DNA of 64,000 bases from Cadophora sp. MPI-SDFR-AT-0126 (lineage: Eukaryota; Ascomycota; Leotiomycetes; Helotiales; Ploettnerulaceae). The stretch's first letter is position 1. Every line of letters begins with the position of its first letter. Below are positions 1 through 10,684 of the stretch, in pieces. The notes beneath the pieces were generated by a model, which was not told the origin of the DNA, did not search any database, and worked only from the letters and a program-made list of their open reading frames with translations. The translations under genes were made by a program, and so were the position numbers. The stretch is taken from positions 1,426,001 to 1,490,000 of the forward strand of contig JAGMVK010000009.1 in assembly GCA_020747065.1 (NCBI GenBank). Direction: 5' to 3'.

Positions 1-2794
1 CGAGGCTCATGAAGTGATGTTGATGTCTCTGGTACTCGATTGGAAATGAAACGATGACAATCCTTGGATTTGATATGCTCCGCGGCATACTTTTGAGAGC
101 GACGTTCTTTGTGAAGACAACGCCCGAGACATATGATGTATCCCCAGGTCTTCCACCAGGAATCTTCTTTAACTTCACATAGTGGCGAATGTCAATATCA
201 TCACCGAGTCGGACATTGGGATTCACATCGTCTGTACACTGCAGCAAGATCGGAATGAGAGCATTCTGCCACGACGCAATATTGGGTATGTTCGCGTCGT
301 CCAGCAACTGGTGCAGTAGCCGTCGGACATGATGTAAGCTAGCGTTGTTCAACTCGACAGCGGGCGCTTTGCTATCTCTCATGGATGCGCTACGAGTCAT
401 CCTTGAAGGGCCGAGGCCCGCAGATGTTGACATGTTCTCAACGGTGGCTGTCTCCTCGTCCAGATTTCCGAAACCCTGGACTGGCTGCCTAGGAGAGGTC
501 CGAGAGAGGTGTAGGTTGTTGCTAGCGGCACTCAGATTACGGCGTCGATTTGGTCTGGTGAAGCCACCGATAGACATTCCACCAGCGACATCGTCAAGCC
601 CGCGGCTGGTGAAGCTTATTCCACTGACACTCTTGTCGCCGGTACGTGCCCGGTGTTTCTTGCCTGCACTCAAGAGGGATCCGAAGCCAGACCTATCGTT
701 CTCGAAGCTTGGGCTGGCAATGGCAGCACTATTCATAGTGGCAAAGATGCTCATTTGTTCATCACCACTGGACTCCTCGTCAGACATGTATGGTGCCAGG
801 TCCGGATCAATGATGTTGTCATCGTGGAATGCTGGCAATCGCGATTTCTTTCCCAGATCCTCCGTCACCCCTCTTTGGAATGGGGCTCTCTCTTCTACAG
901 TTGGCTTAAATCGGCCGAGAAAGTTGTGTTTGGAGTGATGTCTTTTATGACCTGACGAAGCAGGACGTCCAGCCGCTGACAAAGCCTTCAAAGACCTGGA
1001 CGAGCTAGGTCGGCTGAGCTGGGGTGCATCAATTTCAAGAACTGCAGATCTACGATTTGTGGAATCCCCAATCCTCCTAGTTGCTGGTATCGCCATCATG
1101 GGAGTCGCAAGCGGTCTCGATTTGTCCTCTACCATCTGTGCACTAGGAGGAATGTTTCCCTCTGGAGTTTCGGTGCGCGTTGACGAGTCGTACTTTGCTT
1201 GTTGAGTCTGAAAGAATGTCGGCAAAGTAGAGTCATCAGCGGAGTCTTCAGAGCCGCTGCTATCGTGCCGTCTGTTGATAATATCCAGACAGGTCTTACA
1301 AACTCGCAGTGAACCTTGCACGCCGAATCGCTGACCGGATATGGTGCAAGTGCATTTGGCGTCAAATATACACCCACAGGTACGGCAGTGGTGCTTACGC
1401 CGGAATGCAGAGAATGCATCTCCACACAGGAAACACTCCTTGCAAATCTCATCAGCCATCCAGAATTCCTTACTCAGAACCTGTTTTCTCATTTGCTCCA
1501 ATCTCGTGTTGACAGCTTCCGGAGCCCCTTCATTGGTTGTCGTCCCTGGAATCCGGAGCCGGCCAAGATATCCATGCTGCGGAGTTTCGTCAGCAGAGAA
1601 AGATTCGTGCCGTACACTGTTATGCGCTGATGTGTTAACGGGATTTGTCTCAGCAGTACTCCGGTCCGTTGAAGATGCTCGTGAAGCTTGATAGCCCGGG
1701 AGATGAGATTGAGCAATGCGTTCAATAGCCGCCGGCCGTTTAGGACCATCTGGAAAACGCGAAGAAGCGTTTGTACGGGATGAGTCGGTGGCACGTAACG
1801 ATGCCAATGCCGATGATGCAGTTTTGGAAGCCTCGGGCGGTCGTCTTCCCATCTCGAGACTGCCATCTCCGCCTGTGACCTCGCGAGATGGGAGACTTTC
1901 CGTCGTGTCGGCGCCATTTGCTTCGTCAAGCTCATCCTCTGAGACTACGGAGCCATCCAATGTACCCCGGACTGGTCTATTCATTGGATCAAAAATGAAT
2001 GTGGCCAGATTTTCGTGTTTACCAGTAGATTTTGAAGACGGTCCGTCCATGTTTTGGGTGTCTATACTCTTGCGACTTTTTTCACCATCTTTAAATGCAC
2101 TAACATTGACCGGGGCCACCGTTGGGACAATTGCAGAGGAAGCGGTTGCTTTCGTCATGGGTGTAATCGATGGCCGGCTCGAAGGGCCAGATTTTGACGT
2201 GGTAGGTGTTGTGGCAGGAGTTGACCCCAGAGAAGCCCTGGATGATTTCATAGCTTGAGATTGACCCTCGGACGAAAGCCCAGCAAACGATGAGGCCGTA
2301 GGAGACTGGAGACGGGAAGATGCCGTAGAAAGCTGGAGAGGGGAGGCACTAGCTGCGCTGTCTTCTCGTGTAGGAGCAGCCGATTCTTTGGACGGGATCC
2401 CTCCAGCATTCTGGCTATGAACAGATACACCATCGATGCTTTCTTGGTCTCCCTTGTTTACTGGCACTGTCCCTACCTTCTCTTTGCCGCCACCAACGGC
2501 ACCCCGAAATCGACTGTAGAGTCCACTGAGACCATTTTGCATGATATCTCCCGCAATACCTTTGTTCTCAGTATGTGTAGATGGAGGTGGCGGCGACGCA
2601 AACTCGTTGAAAGTCGTCAAAGTCTCTGAGTGACTGGCGGTGCTGTGGATCTTGTCAAGAGCTTGAGCAAGCTGTTCTTTATCCACAGCAGTCGACCCCG
2701 AGACAGAGGCAAGAGAGCCGCGTCGGGATCGAAGGCCGTAGGGCAGTATTGAAGGAGGGCCGATCGAGGCTCTGGGAGAGTCGTGGGAAGACAT
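1..2794 (-). CDS. FAB1: 1-phosphatidylinositol 3-phosphate 5-kinase (Fab1/PIKfyve), N-terminal part, cut by window start
   Basis: An open frame runs without a stop from an ATG at 2794 to base 1 (931 codons seen; no intron needed), so the C-terminal part, including the kinase domain, lies outside the window. The first ~440 residues are Ser/Thr/Pro-rich and probably disordered. A FYVE zinc finger follows at residues ~443-512, with the WMAD start, the basic RRKHHCR core that binds PtdIns3P, the paired CxxC cysteines and an RVC end. The last ~110 residues seen (GGRPGDTSYVSGVVFTKNVA) match the start of the TCP-1/GroEL-like chaperonin domain that follows FYVE in Fab1. Known role of the family: makes PtdIns(3,5)P2 on endosome and vacuole membranes, controlling vacuole size and membrane retrieval. 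FYVE followed by the CCT-like domain is specific to Fab1, so the assignment is firm although the kinase is not visible. Confidence 0.93.
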   Translation of the reverse strand, partial: MSSHDSPRASIGPPSILPYGLRSRRGSLASVSGSTAVDKEQLAQALDKIHSTASHSETLTTFNEFASPPPPSTHTENKGIAGDIMQNGLSGLYSRFRGAVGGGKEKVGTVPVNKGDQESIDGVSVHSQNAGGIPSKESAAPTREDSAASASPLQLSTASSRLQSPTASSFAGLSSEGQSQAMKSSRASLGSTPATTPTTSKSGPSSRPSITPMTKATASSAIVPTVAPVNVSAFKDGEKSRKSIDTQNMDGPSSKSTGKHENLATFIFDPMNRPVRGTLDGSVVSEDELDEANGADTTESLPSREVTGGDGSLEMGRRPPEASKTASSALASLRATDSSRTNASSRFPDGPKRPAAIERIAQSHLPGYQASRASSTDRSTAETNPVNTSAHNSVRHESFSADETPQHGYLGRLRIPGTTTNEGAPEAVNTRLEQMRKQVLSKEFWMADEICKECFLCGDAFSAFRRKHHCRTCGCIFDAKCTCTISGQRFGVQGSLRVCKTCLDIINRRHDSSGSEDSADDSTLPTFFQTQQAKYDSSTRTETPEGNIPPSAQMVEDKSRPLATPMMAIPATRRIGDSTNRRSAVLEIDAPQLSRPSSSRSLKALSAAGRPASSGHKRHHSKHNFLGRFKPTVEERAPFQRGVTEDLGKKSRLPAFHDDNIIDPDLAPYMSDEESSGDEQMSIFATMNSAAIASPSFENDRSGFGSLLSAGKKHRARTGDKSVSGISFTSRGLDDVAGGMSIGGFTRPNRRRNLSAASNNLHLSRTSPRQPVQGFGNLDEETATVENMSTSAGLGPSRMTRSASMRDSKAPAVELNNASLHHVRRLLHQLLDDANIPNIASWQNALIPILLQCTDDVNPNVRLGDDIDIRHYVKLKKIPGGRPGDTSYVSGVVFTKNVALKSMPRSISNPRIVIVSFPIEYQRHQHHFMSL

Positions 2795-2909
2795 GGCGAA
2801 GCTTCGAAAGGATCAGATTCGCTCTTGAGCAGTGAACAGAGGCAGATCTTTAGGATATCTTTTCAATGTACTTCTGCCGCGAGGCCGGCTGTCGTCGTAG
2901 TAGATAATC

Positions 2910-3115
2910 ATGTCACCGAGTAGCGATTCGGAGGGCGAAGCGCTGTGGCGTACAGAGGTTGCCTTGCATGATCTCGAAGAGTCAGCGACTTGCTGCGGTG
3001 ATAATCATAGAGGAAGAAAAGAAGGTAGGGTCGAGGCAGAGCAAAGCAAAGCAAAGCAAAGCATTGCAATCCTTTGATGACTAACCTCTAAGCCGTGGCA
3101 AACTATCAGTTGTAG
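2910..3115 (+). CDS. Possible small spliced ORF, 45 aa
   Basis: Not recognised. An ATG at 2910 opens 38 codons of protein-like sequence (MSPSSDSEGEALWRTEVALH and on), followed by a possible intron at 3025-3092. That intron has a GTAGGG donor, a TGACTAAC branch site and a CTCTAAG end. The second exon adds seven codons and stops at 3113-3115. It begins 116 bp upstream of the FAB1 start on the opposite strand, so it could instead be antisense transcript or chance sequence in the shared promoter. The good branch site and the change of composition at the donor are the only support. Confidence 0.22.
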
Positions 3116-3415
3116 CGAGAGTACACGTTGAGTTGTGATTTTTCGACAACTTTGGTTGTTGTTACAAGGCGCCGGGGAGGAAAGCGCCGAATGTAGGCCA
3201 AGCAGGTAGGGGCCTACGGACAGAGATTCGCAGCTATTGATTATCCTTTTTGACTGTAAATTCGAATCCAGTGGATTGTTGTGATAGTGGGAGGTGGTGG
3301 AGGATTCAGAGCGAAGACAAGTGAGTGAAATCAGATAAAGCAGAGGGAAGCTTGACAGATGGATGATGAGGCCGGGCCTGGCCTGGCAGAGCAGATGACT
3401 GACCATGTAACTCTC

Positions 3416-3475
3416 TGCCTTGCCTTGCCTTGCCTTGCCGTGTCGTGTCGTGTCGTGTCGTGTCGTGTCGTGCCG
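3416..3475. repeat. Pentanucleotide microsatellite (TGCCT x4, TGCCG, TGTCG x6, TGCCG)
   Basis: Twelve consecutive 5-bp units differing by single transitions: TGCCT at 3416-3435, TGCCG at 3436-3440, TGTCG at 3441-3470, TGCCG at 3471-3475. It lies in the FAB1/TPP1-like divergent region. Confidence 0.9.
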
Positions 3476-3617
3476 TGCCCTGCCATCCATTGGGTAAACC
3501 ACTGTAAGTAATTGCAGGGGTGGATCTAGCGAACGGGCGGATGAAATGACATCGCAGACAATTCCATTCCACTCGTACTCGCCCCTCCCTGCTCTCGAGC
3601 CAGGGGCCTGGCCTTGG

Positions 3618-3630
3618 CCCCCCCCCCCCC
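3618..3630. repeat. C13 homopolymer
   Basis: Thirteen consecutive C residues in the same intergenic region. The length is likely to be uncertain in the assembly. Confidence 0.8.
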
Positions 3631-4477
3631 TCTGAAGTCCATTTGACAGTAAGTACCTCGAGGGAAGTAGATTCGATGCAAGGAACTGAAGTGGCCATGA
3701 TACAACATAATATGACATAACGGCACATAACATGACTTGACTGAGAGAAACCAAAAGAAACACTGTCGCTATAGTACGTACGTCCTTTCGGCATGCACAC
3801 TATGGAACGACATAGATACATCATAGACCTAACTAACCACTTCTCTTCTCTTCAGGTACTGACTGACTGACTGTAATTCTCACTCGCCACTTCCAGGTTC
3901 TCTGGGTATCTATCTAAGTCCCCTCCCTCTGAAGTGAGCTAAGTCTGTTGAACTGGTAGGTATCGTGTGAGTTGGATATACATACGGGTATATTAACACA
4001 CCTGTTCCGTCTGCTGTCACCCTCGACCTTCTCAGCCTCAGCCTCAATCTCAGCCTTGCCAAGAAGGAGAATTCCCTCGGCCGCCTGGCACGGCGCGTCT
4101 CCAGTCGCGTCCGTCCGCCTCCAAAACTGCCCGAAAGTAGAAGTAAATGCGGCACATACAGCCAGCTCTATTGTATCTTAAATATTGTGATCACCTTCAC
4201 TGCCTATACTCACTCACTTTCAAATTTAGTTGCGCTCAGACTTGGTCAGGCAGGCTCACCAGTTGGCTTACAATCGGATCCTACGTCGGAAAGCTCGATC
4301 AACGCCAGCGTCAACGCATCCCGCCCTCAACATCAGAGACAGGCTGGCCGAGCCTGTAGGTTCATGCAACTTTCCAGCGCCTTTGCCTACTTCTATCAGC
4401 CGTTTCAATCAGTCTTCTAGTAGTGGAGCGAGTGCCATGGTGAACTCTTGCACTTGGCACACTGAACGAGGTTGATC

Positions 4478-7400
4478 ATGGCCGCAGTGTTGCGGGATCC
4501 GTGGATCTGTAACGTGGCCGAGAGTGAACTCAAAGCCGCTTTCCAAAGCTTCCGACATTCCTATCTCGGCCAGCCCGAGCTTCTAAAAGGCAATCGATAC
4601 TGTCGGCCGAGCGGTGTAGAAATCCATCTTAAGAAAAACAAACAGGCGCAAGTTGTCGACGTAAGCACAAATGGCTCCTACTGCATGAGGTATCGGACTA
4701 ATCAATCAGTTTGATGGAGGGCTTACAAGACCTTACGATGCTATTCTCTCTGATGGTGTGCATCGTATCCGCGCCGTTTTTGAGCGGGACGTCGTGGAAA
4801 AATTCACGCATGATACAGCCCGAGACCTTCGCGACATCCGAGGTGGCATCATTGTCCTCCAAAATTACCATCTTGTAGGCTTCAATCTTACTTCACTACT
4901 GTTCCTCATCTGATCTGGAGTCTAGATCGTCAACCCTGGTTCAAGTGCAATAAGACTGAATCTCAACGTGCTTGGCTTCAAACTCTGTGGCTCTGAGGGT
5001 TCCTCGGTCATGGGCCGACCAGTGGATGTCCTGACGCTTCAGAACGTAGAAGCACTCGTGGGAAAGTTGGAATCTCTTTTGGCAAGCCCACAGGATAACT
5101 GTCAGGCGCACATATTATCGCCGACAACCTCCCAAGGCAAAATCTCACAGCCCAGCTCACAGCCCTCTGCTGGCTTCGCAACCCAGGTGAATCCCCTGAA
5201 TGAGAAACGAGTGCCAAGCCCATTGTCAGCTCAAGAATCAATCACTAGAGACAAGGCCAGACTTGTCGCGCTTCTGGAACAGGTTTCCAAAAAATCCCAC
5301 TCTGCCGTGCAGAAACCTGCCACCGTCATCGCACAGAAATCTGCTCTTGGGCCAGTTCCAGAGAGAAAGGTTGCCGCGATGAAGTCTAAACTCGACGCGA
5401 AGGCAAACGTGCAACGCAATCAATCTCTCACGCTATTGGCTTCGTCCAGCAGTGTCGATGTTGGTAGTGGCTTGAAGAGTGCGACCAGCAATATGCCGAG
5501 TCATGCCTCTCTGCCGGATGACGACGAGAAGGAAAATAGCCAAGAACTCGCCAAACATCAACAAATTGCCCTCTCTCAGCCAGGAGCGGCAGTGTTTGTC
5601 CAGCCATGCGCGACCGATTTCGTTGATCAGCTCCAGCGCGACGATGCGTTTGTTGGTCTCAAGCGAGTGCCGCGTCGGTACGTACGCATTCCCGAGGATC
5701 AGAGAGCCATTCTGGAACGTAGTGACTGTTGGTACGAACCAAAAGCTGACGAACAAACTCGCTACGCCAATATCCCTGCGAAAGTCATGAAAGACTTGGC
5801 AGAGTTCAGGAGTCGGAAACCTACTGGACCCCAGCTTCAGACGGAAGATCTAGCTGAGAGTTCATCTGAATCTGGGGAGGATTCCGGACTTGATTCGGCA
5901 GCCGAAAGCGGTTGTGATGGTCCAAGAAGTGTAGACTCTCGCCAGAGCTATGGTCATCGAGACAGTATGTGTCAAGGAGTACACAATGACAAGTCCTCAC
6001 GAATCGTTAAGCCGAGCGCCAAGGTCCTCTTTCCTTCGAGCGGTCCTGAGATTGTACATGTGGCAGATGGAAGCGATGATTACACGGACGAGGATGACGC
6101 GCTATCATGGGAACCGACTCCTGAGCCCGATGAAGCCGTGTTCAAACTAGAGTCTGGTAATACTACACAAAGTCAGCCTCCACCTGGAAACCAGGATGAA
6201 TCTGCCCCGTCTTGTAAGCCCCGAGGAAAGCCTTACGTTCGTTGCCCAGTCAATATCCCCCCCAGCAGCCCAACGATAGATGAAGAGCTAGAGTTGGCCG
6301 TTCCATATGCTGTTGGAGATATAGTCAATCCAGAAGGTGTCCGGGGAGAGGTGGCGCCTATTCCTTCTCAGGAATTGCCTTCAACAGCGCCCCCGACGTC
6401 GACGTACATACAGGTAAAGCGGACGCCATATGTTAAATCTCGCAGTTTTGATGAAGGATCTCTACAGCACTCAAGCACAGGCTCAAAGAAAACCCAAGAT
6501 GACGTCTCGTCCGATCCAGTAATTCCCGCCACTTTCCATGATACTAGCAATTCGGAAAAGCAGGTTTCAAGCTCGAGAGATCAAATCTCAGCTGGCATGG
6601 AATGGATTGCCGGCACCCAGCTCTCTACAGGTCATTTGATGGTTGATAGCCAGGACACAAGTACCCACAGCCAAGATGTGATAATCACCAGCAGTCTACA
6701 ACACACGGACGTCACCACAAACCAAGTAATGACTGAGAAACCCAGTACATCTCATCAGCATGAGACTGAAAAGCAACATATCGCGATGATCCAATCGACC
6801 GTGGTTATGAACCATCCTGCCGAACAAAAAATGGCACAAAATCAGACGCCTCACTCAGAACAATTTTCGCGTTTTCCCAGCCTTCATGCTGCTGGCTTAG
6901 CAAATTATGCTGAGCGTCAACACCAATATGAAGGAGAGACCCTGAAAAGCAATACTGGAAAGGCGAAAAAGCATGACCACATTGTATCGCCAAAAACTCG
7001 TCTCACCAAGGCACAGCGCAAGATGTTCTTCTTTGATTTAGAAGCAGAGGAGGACATGGATGAGAGACCAAAGGACGAATTGCTGTTGGAAGAGAGGAGA
7101 AGGGCTCGAGATGCTAAGCGCAACTTCAAAGCGAAAGAGAAGCTCACTCGAAGACCTTCCGAGGTAGAACTAGAAGGGTTTAAGCAGCCGTCTTCACCAG
7201 CACTTAATCCAAGAGTTTCAAATCTTGAAACAACCAAGCTTTCCGAAGCAGATCCTCAATCTGCTATCAGAAGTCTCCTCTCACCTACACCAGATTTACC
7301 TGTAGAGATCGGCGAACCAGAAGAGCTCACGGAGACTGGCCAGGTCGAATCGAGACTGGCAATTCCACTTGGTCAGTTACAGGACAACGTCGCTATAATA

Positions 7401-9359
7401 CAAGACTTACCTCCTCAAGAGGCCTTCAAGCCAGAATATTTGACACCTCTCGACCTTCTAGGCACCGACCTACACGAGCAGCCCTCGTTTCGTGAGATAG
7501 CCGAACGAGATAGTGTAGCATTCGCTACCCCTCCAAGAAAAGCATACGTGCATCCCTCCCAAGACTCTTTTGGACCAGAAAGCCCGTCATCTGCTCAGCC
7601 TATGGCCGATGGAGGAAACCGCCAGCCCTTCCCTCGACAATCCCTTGGGCCAGGAGCTCCATCGCCTTCACAACCACATGTCGACGATCATTCCGACCTA
7701 GTTCCCTTGGAAGAAGATCTTGAGCGAGGAAGCCCATTTGCCCAGACCCAGGCAGAGGAGGGCAATCACCAACAGTCACTACAGGAAAGCATAGAGGTTA
7801 CAAGCTCACCCCCTGAAAAGTCTCAATGTAGGGGAAAGATTGAGCAGTCGCCGTTCCGGTCAAGGCTGCAGCCATCGATTGCCTCCCCTAGTATTAGCAG
7901 GGCTATGGACAACGAACCATCTCCACAGCGCGAAAAGTTCCAAGCAGAAAAATCTATCCCCCTTGACCGCCATAGAAGCAACGCTCATCCGCAAACAAGC
8001 CGTCAAATATCTGAACAACAGACTGTGCCAACCAAGCCCGTGAGGAACGAGAACCAAGATAAGAATATCCGAGTTGAAAACGACCAGCAATCGAAAGATC
8101 TCACATTCGATGGGTTCGTCTCCACATATCCAGACTATTCAGGCGACAAGAAATGTTTTACCCGGGCTTTAGTATGCTTGGAATGGCTGAGAAAGAAACG
8201 AATACCTCCTTGGAGCATATGCGACGACTTTATTCGAGCCTATGCTGAGTGGGAGCCATACGTCAGGAATCTCAAGAAGTTGAACCCCGAGAAGGTGACG
8301 ACTGCTTGGGAGTACTATGACAACAATGTTAAAGCTACTCTGTTCGAGCAGAAGTTCGTTGACGACAAGGATAAGCTTGCAACCTTGTTGTCTTCACTGA
8401 ATCCTCTTTATGTTCAAACCATCCGGGACGCGTATAATGCACCAGCTGCAGATCCAAATTCAGAAATGCGTCAAAAGGAAGGCTCAAAACCTGCGTCCAC
8501 ATCTCCAGAAGCGGTTGAGCTCTTTGCTGAAGGAAGGGGTATAAGTCCTGAACTGGGCTCCACTGAGAATCCTCCACGCCGACATACAAGAGGACCATTC
8601 TTTGAAACGCCCAGTCAATTGCAGCCCATGCAGCAAATGAAAGCTTATCATGGACCGACTGGCTCAACTCCGGATACCGAAAGAATTGATAAGATGAGGC
8701 GTACACTGCCGTGGACACAAAGCATGGAGACTCGGGATCAGAAGGCGTCGCCTTCACAATCAAGAAGGAGCTCTGGTCGAAGCGAGCCAAAACTTGGCTC
8801 CACAGAATTCAAAAAGAGGCGTCAGTCCAACGAACAAAGGCGTGCAACTCTACCACCTTCATTACGAGCTGCCCCGTCCAACTTATCGATGATCGACAGG
8901 AAGGAGCAAACTCGACCCGCATCACGAGATAGCGAAGTCTTCGAGACTCACACAACCTCGGAAAGTGTCTTTCAGGCAGCCAGTTTGTCACCAGAGCTTC
9001 CTGATTTGACCGAGAAATGGGTGGCTCAACAGCTGCTTGTCGATGATTCAGTCGTAGAGGAGCCACGAATTGAGGAACCGTCAAGCATCCCGAGGAAAAA
9101 GGTTGTGAAGGGATCTGTAGATGCGCGAAGAGAGACTGGATTTTCTGTCAACGCAGATTCTCCGAGGCCAGCAAAGAAGAGGCGGTTCAGGGATTTGGCA
9201 GAATTTGCAAAGGACTTGGGCAACCGTAGGAGGAGCGGTGGGATCTCATCTCGAGCCTCGACGCCGTACTCAACACCTGCGAAGAGATTTTGCACCAAGC
9301 CAAAGGGGGAAACTCCAGGGAAGCGGGGGGAGCCAGACACCCAGGCGTGGCAGTACTGA
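4478..9359 (+). CDS. TPP1/Tpz1-like shelterin (telomere) protein
   Basis: Three exons, 4478-4660, 4710-4874 and 4926-9359, joined by 49- and 51-nt GT-AG introns, encode ~1593 aa. The start is the ATG at 4478. Residues ~1-165 look like the TPP1/Est3 oligonucleotide-binding fold: a tryptophan near the N-terminus (DPWI), then DAILSDGVHRIRAVF, a strand pattern typical of OB folds that test an 'SDG' ligand loop. A very long, Ser/Gln/Glu-rich disordered middle follows. A compact, probably helical, conserved-looking module sits at residues ~1177-1275 (FVSTYPDY, then LVCLEWLRKKR and DDFIRAYAEWEPY). Basic stretches near the end (PAKKRRF) could be nuclear signals. Family role: TPP1/Tpz1 binds Pot1 at chromosome ends and recruits telomerase. 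The N-terminal match is by eye; the call is probable rather than certain, and the C-terminal module's function is unknown to me. Confidence 0.6.
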
Positions 9360-9658
9360 GGAGCTGAAGCGCGCTTTGTATCTAGTTATTAACATAGCCA
9401 GGCGTTGCAGGAGTGACATTCACATTTGGTACGGCTGCTTTGATGCTATAATACAATAGTACATACAATCTTCAGTGATGATCTTGCTTCATCAAGCATT
9501 CTGCCATCATACTTGTCTATGTGGTCCAGACCGTGTAAACTCGATCCGTGTGTGAGAGCCATAGCTTTGACCAGTTTTTGATCAGTGATTCCAAATCAAC
9601 GGAACTGTGGATTTCCCCATCTTCCCGTCCATGCCGCCTTCTATATTTCAGCCATATC

Positions 9659-10140
9659 CTATGCCGTATTGACACCTACACTGGCAATCCGCTCACCCTT
9701 CTCCTCCTTCTCCCGCTCCAACTGTCTCTGTTCCTCCTCGAGCGTCCTCGTCCTCAGTTGCAGTGCATGAATACCACCCTCCTGCGCCATCTCCTCCTTC
9801 AGCAACGCATACACCATTCGATGGCGCGCAGGTTGCATTTTGGACTTGAATGCCTCGGATGTAATGACGACCCTGAAATGCGTCTCTTGCGATGTGCTTC
9901 CGGCCATGGCTTTGTGGTGTGAATGTAGGTGAGAGTCGTTGTGAATTTCGAGAGTACTAGGTTTGAGAGCTTCGGTGATCTGGATTTGTTTAGCCATGAA
10001 CTTGGAAGGGCATAGCATATGTAATATGGCAAGCAAGAGAACGAGTGTACCTTAGAGCGCATTACGTCTTCCATGGGCGTCTTTGAAGCCATCGTGGTAA
10101 GTGGTCGCCGTGCGAAAGCCACCAGAGATCTGCGCAGCAT
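9659..10140 (-). CDS. BolA-like protein, probably mitochondrial
   Basis: Two exons, 10051-10140 and 9659-9979, flank a 71-nt GT-AG intron (9980-10050) with a GCTAAAC branch site and encode 136 aa. The acceptor was chosen so that MRSK joins ITEALKPSTLEI, which restores the family's first helix. Residues 43-52 (HNDSHLHSHH) are the BolA1-type loop; the helix-turn-helix-like region with FRVVITSEAF and ARHRMVYALL follows. The N-terminus (MLRRSLVAFARRPLTTM) is arginine-rich and lacks acidic residues, as in a mitochondrial presequence. Known role: BolA proteins work with monothiol glutaredoxins or Nfu in iron-sulphur cluster delivery; the mitochondrial members protect maturation of lipoate synthase and succinate dehydrogenase. 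Divergent from the CoA synthetase gene. Whether it is the Bol1 or Bol3 type is not settled; the HNDSHLHxHH loop favours Bol1/Uvi31. Confidence 0.88.
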
Positions 10141-10684
10141 CAAGAATGCCTGCGTTTCTGTTTATTCTTTTCAATTCCTTTCCTTTCTAGACCTTGAGCT
10201 GTCCTCAGATACGATGAAATTGTGTGGTATCTTCAATCAAAAGCCCCAATCTCGTTTGTGTTCCTGTTCCTGCAGTAGTTGATGGAGGCGACGGTATAAT
10301 ATTATATGCAGCTACTATGATTAGCGCTCGACATCTCGCGGCGCTTCGCGCAAGAATGCAGGATCCAGTCAAATGCTTATCGCTGCGAGGCAGCGATAAG
10401 CATTTGACCTCCCTTTAAAAACACACTGACTATTGTACCGGATTATCTTCGGCAGAGCAGCAAAATATGGGCATGCAGGTCTCGGCTTTCCATCCCTCCC
10501 TCCCACTTTATTTTCATGATCCCGTCATTCTCTCGGCGTCTAAATCTACCACCGATCATTTCCACAACACACCCATAAATTCGATCCCCTAGCCCGTTCA
10601 AGTCCCCGACACTCCCATGTACCGGCGTCAAAATACGATGACCCTGGTCGCCGATCCACGACGACATCCCACCTCTCATGCGCC
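10141..10684. promoter_or_regulatory. Bidirectional promoter of the BolA and CoA-synthetase genes
   Basis: 544 bp between two divergent start codons. A perfect inverted repeat lies roughly in the middle (10368-10408), followed by a TTTAAAA element at about 10414. No other gene is seen. Confidence 0.6.
10368..10408. repeat. Perfect palindrome, 19-bp arms, 3-nt loop, with paired GATA sites
   Basis: Left arm GTCAAATGCTTATCGCTGC (10368-10386), loop GAG, right arm its exact reverse complement (10390-10408). Each arm holds CGATAAG (or its complement), which fits the HGATAR consensus of fungal GATA factors, so the element presents two sites head to head. It is 228 bp from the BolA start and 277 bp from the synthetase start. 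It may be an operator, a hairpin or the scar of a small inverted-repeat element. Confidence 0.85.

Larger units (their letters stand above)
2795..4477. other. Divergent intergenic region between FAB1 and the TPP1-like gene
   Basis: Shared upstream region of two divergently transcribed genes. It holds GCAAA x4 (3041-3060), a 60-bp run of pentamers (3416-3475), a 13-C tract (3618-3630) and CT-rich sequence. Apart from the weak spliced candidate at 2910-3115 I see no convincing gene; the longer open frames here have low-complexity, non-protein-like composition. Confidence 0.6.

Noticed and set aside
1489..1935. 148-codon minus-strand frame inside the FAB1 region
   Set aside because: Same strand but a different frame from the continuous FAB1 reading, which carries the FYVE and chaperonin-like domains; its composition is that of a frame shadow.
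3005..3824. Overlapping minus-strand frames of 252 and 172 codons upstream of the TPP1-like gene
   Set aside because: They arise from reading through pentamer repeats (runs of RHDTT) and the C tract; no domain, and no ATG context or splice logic supports them.
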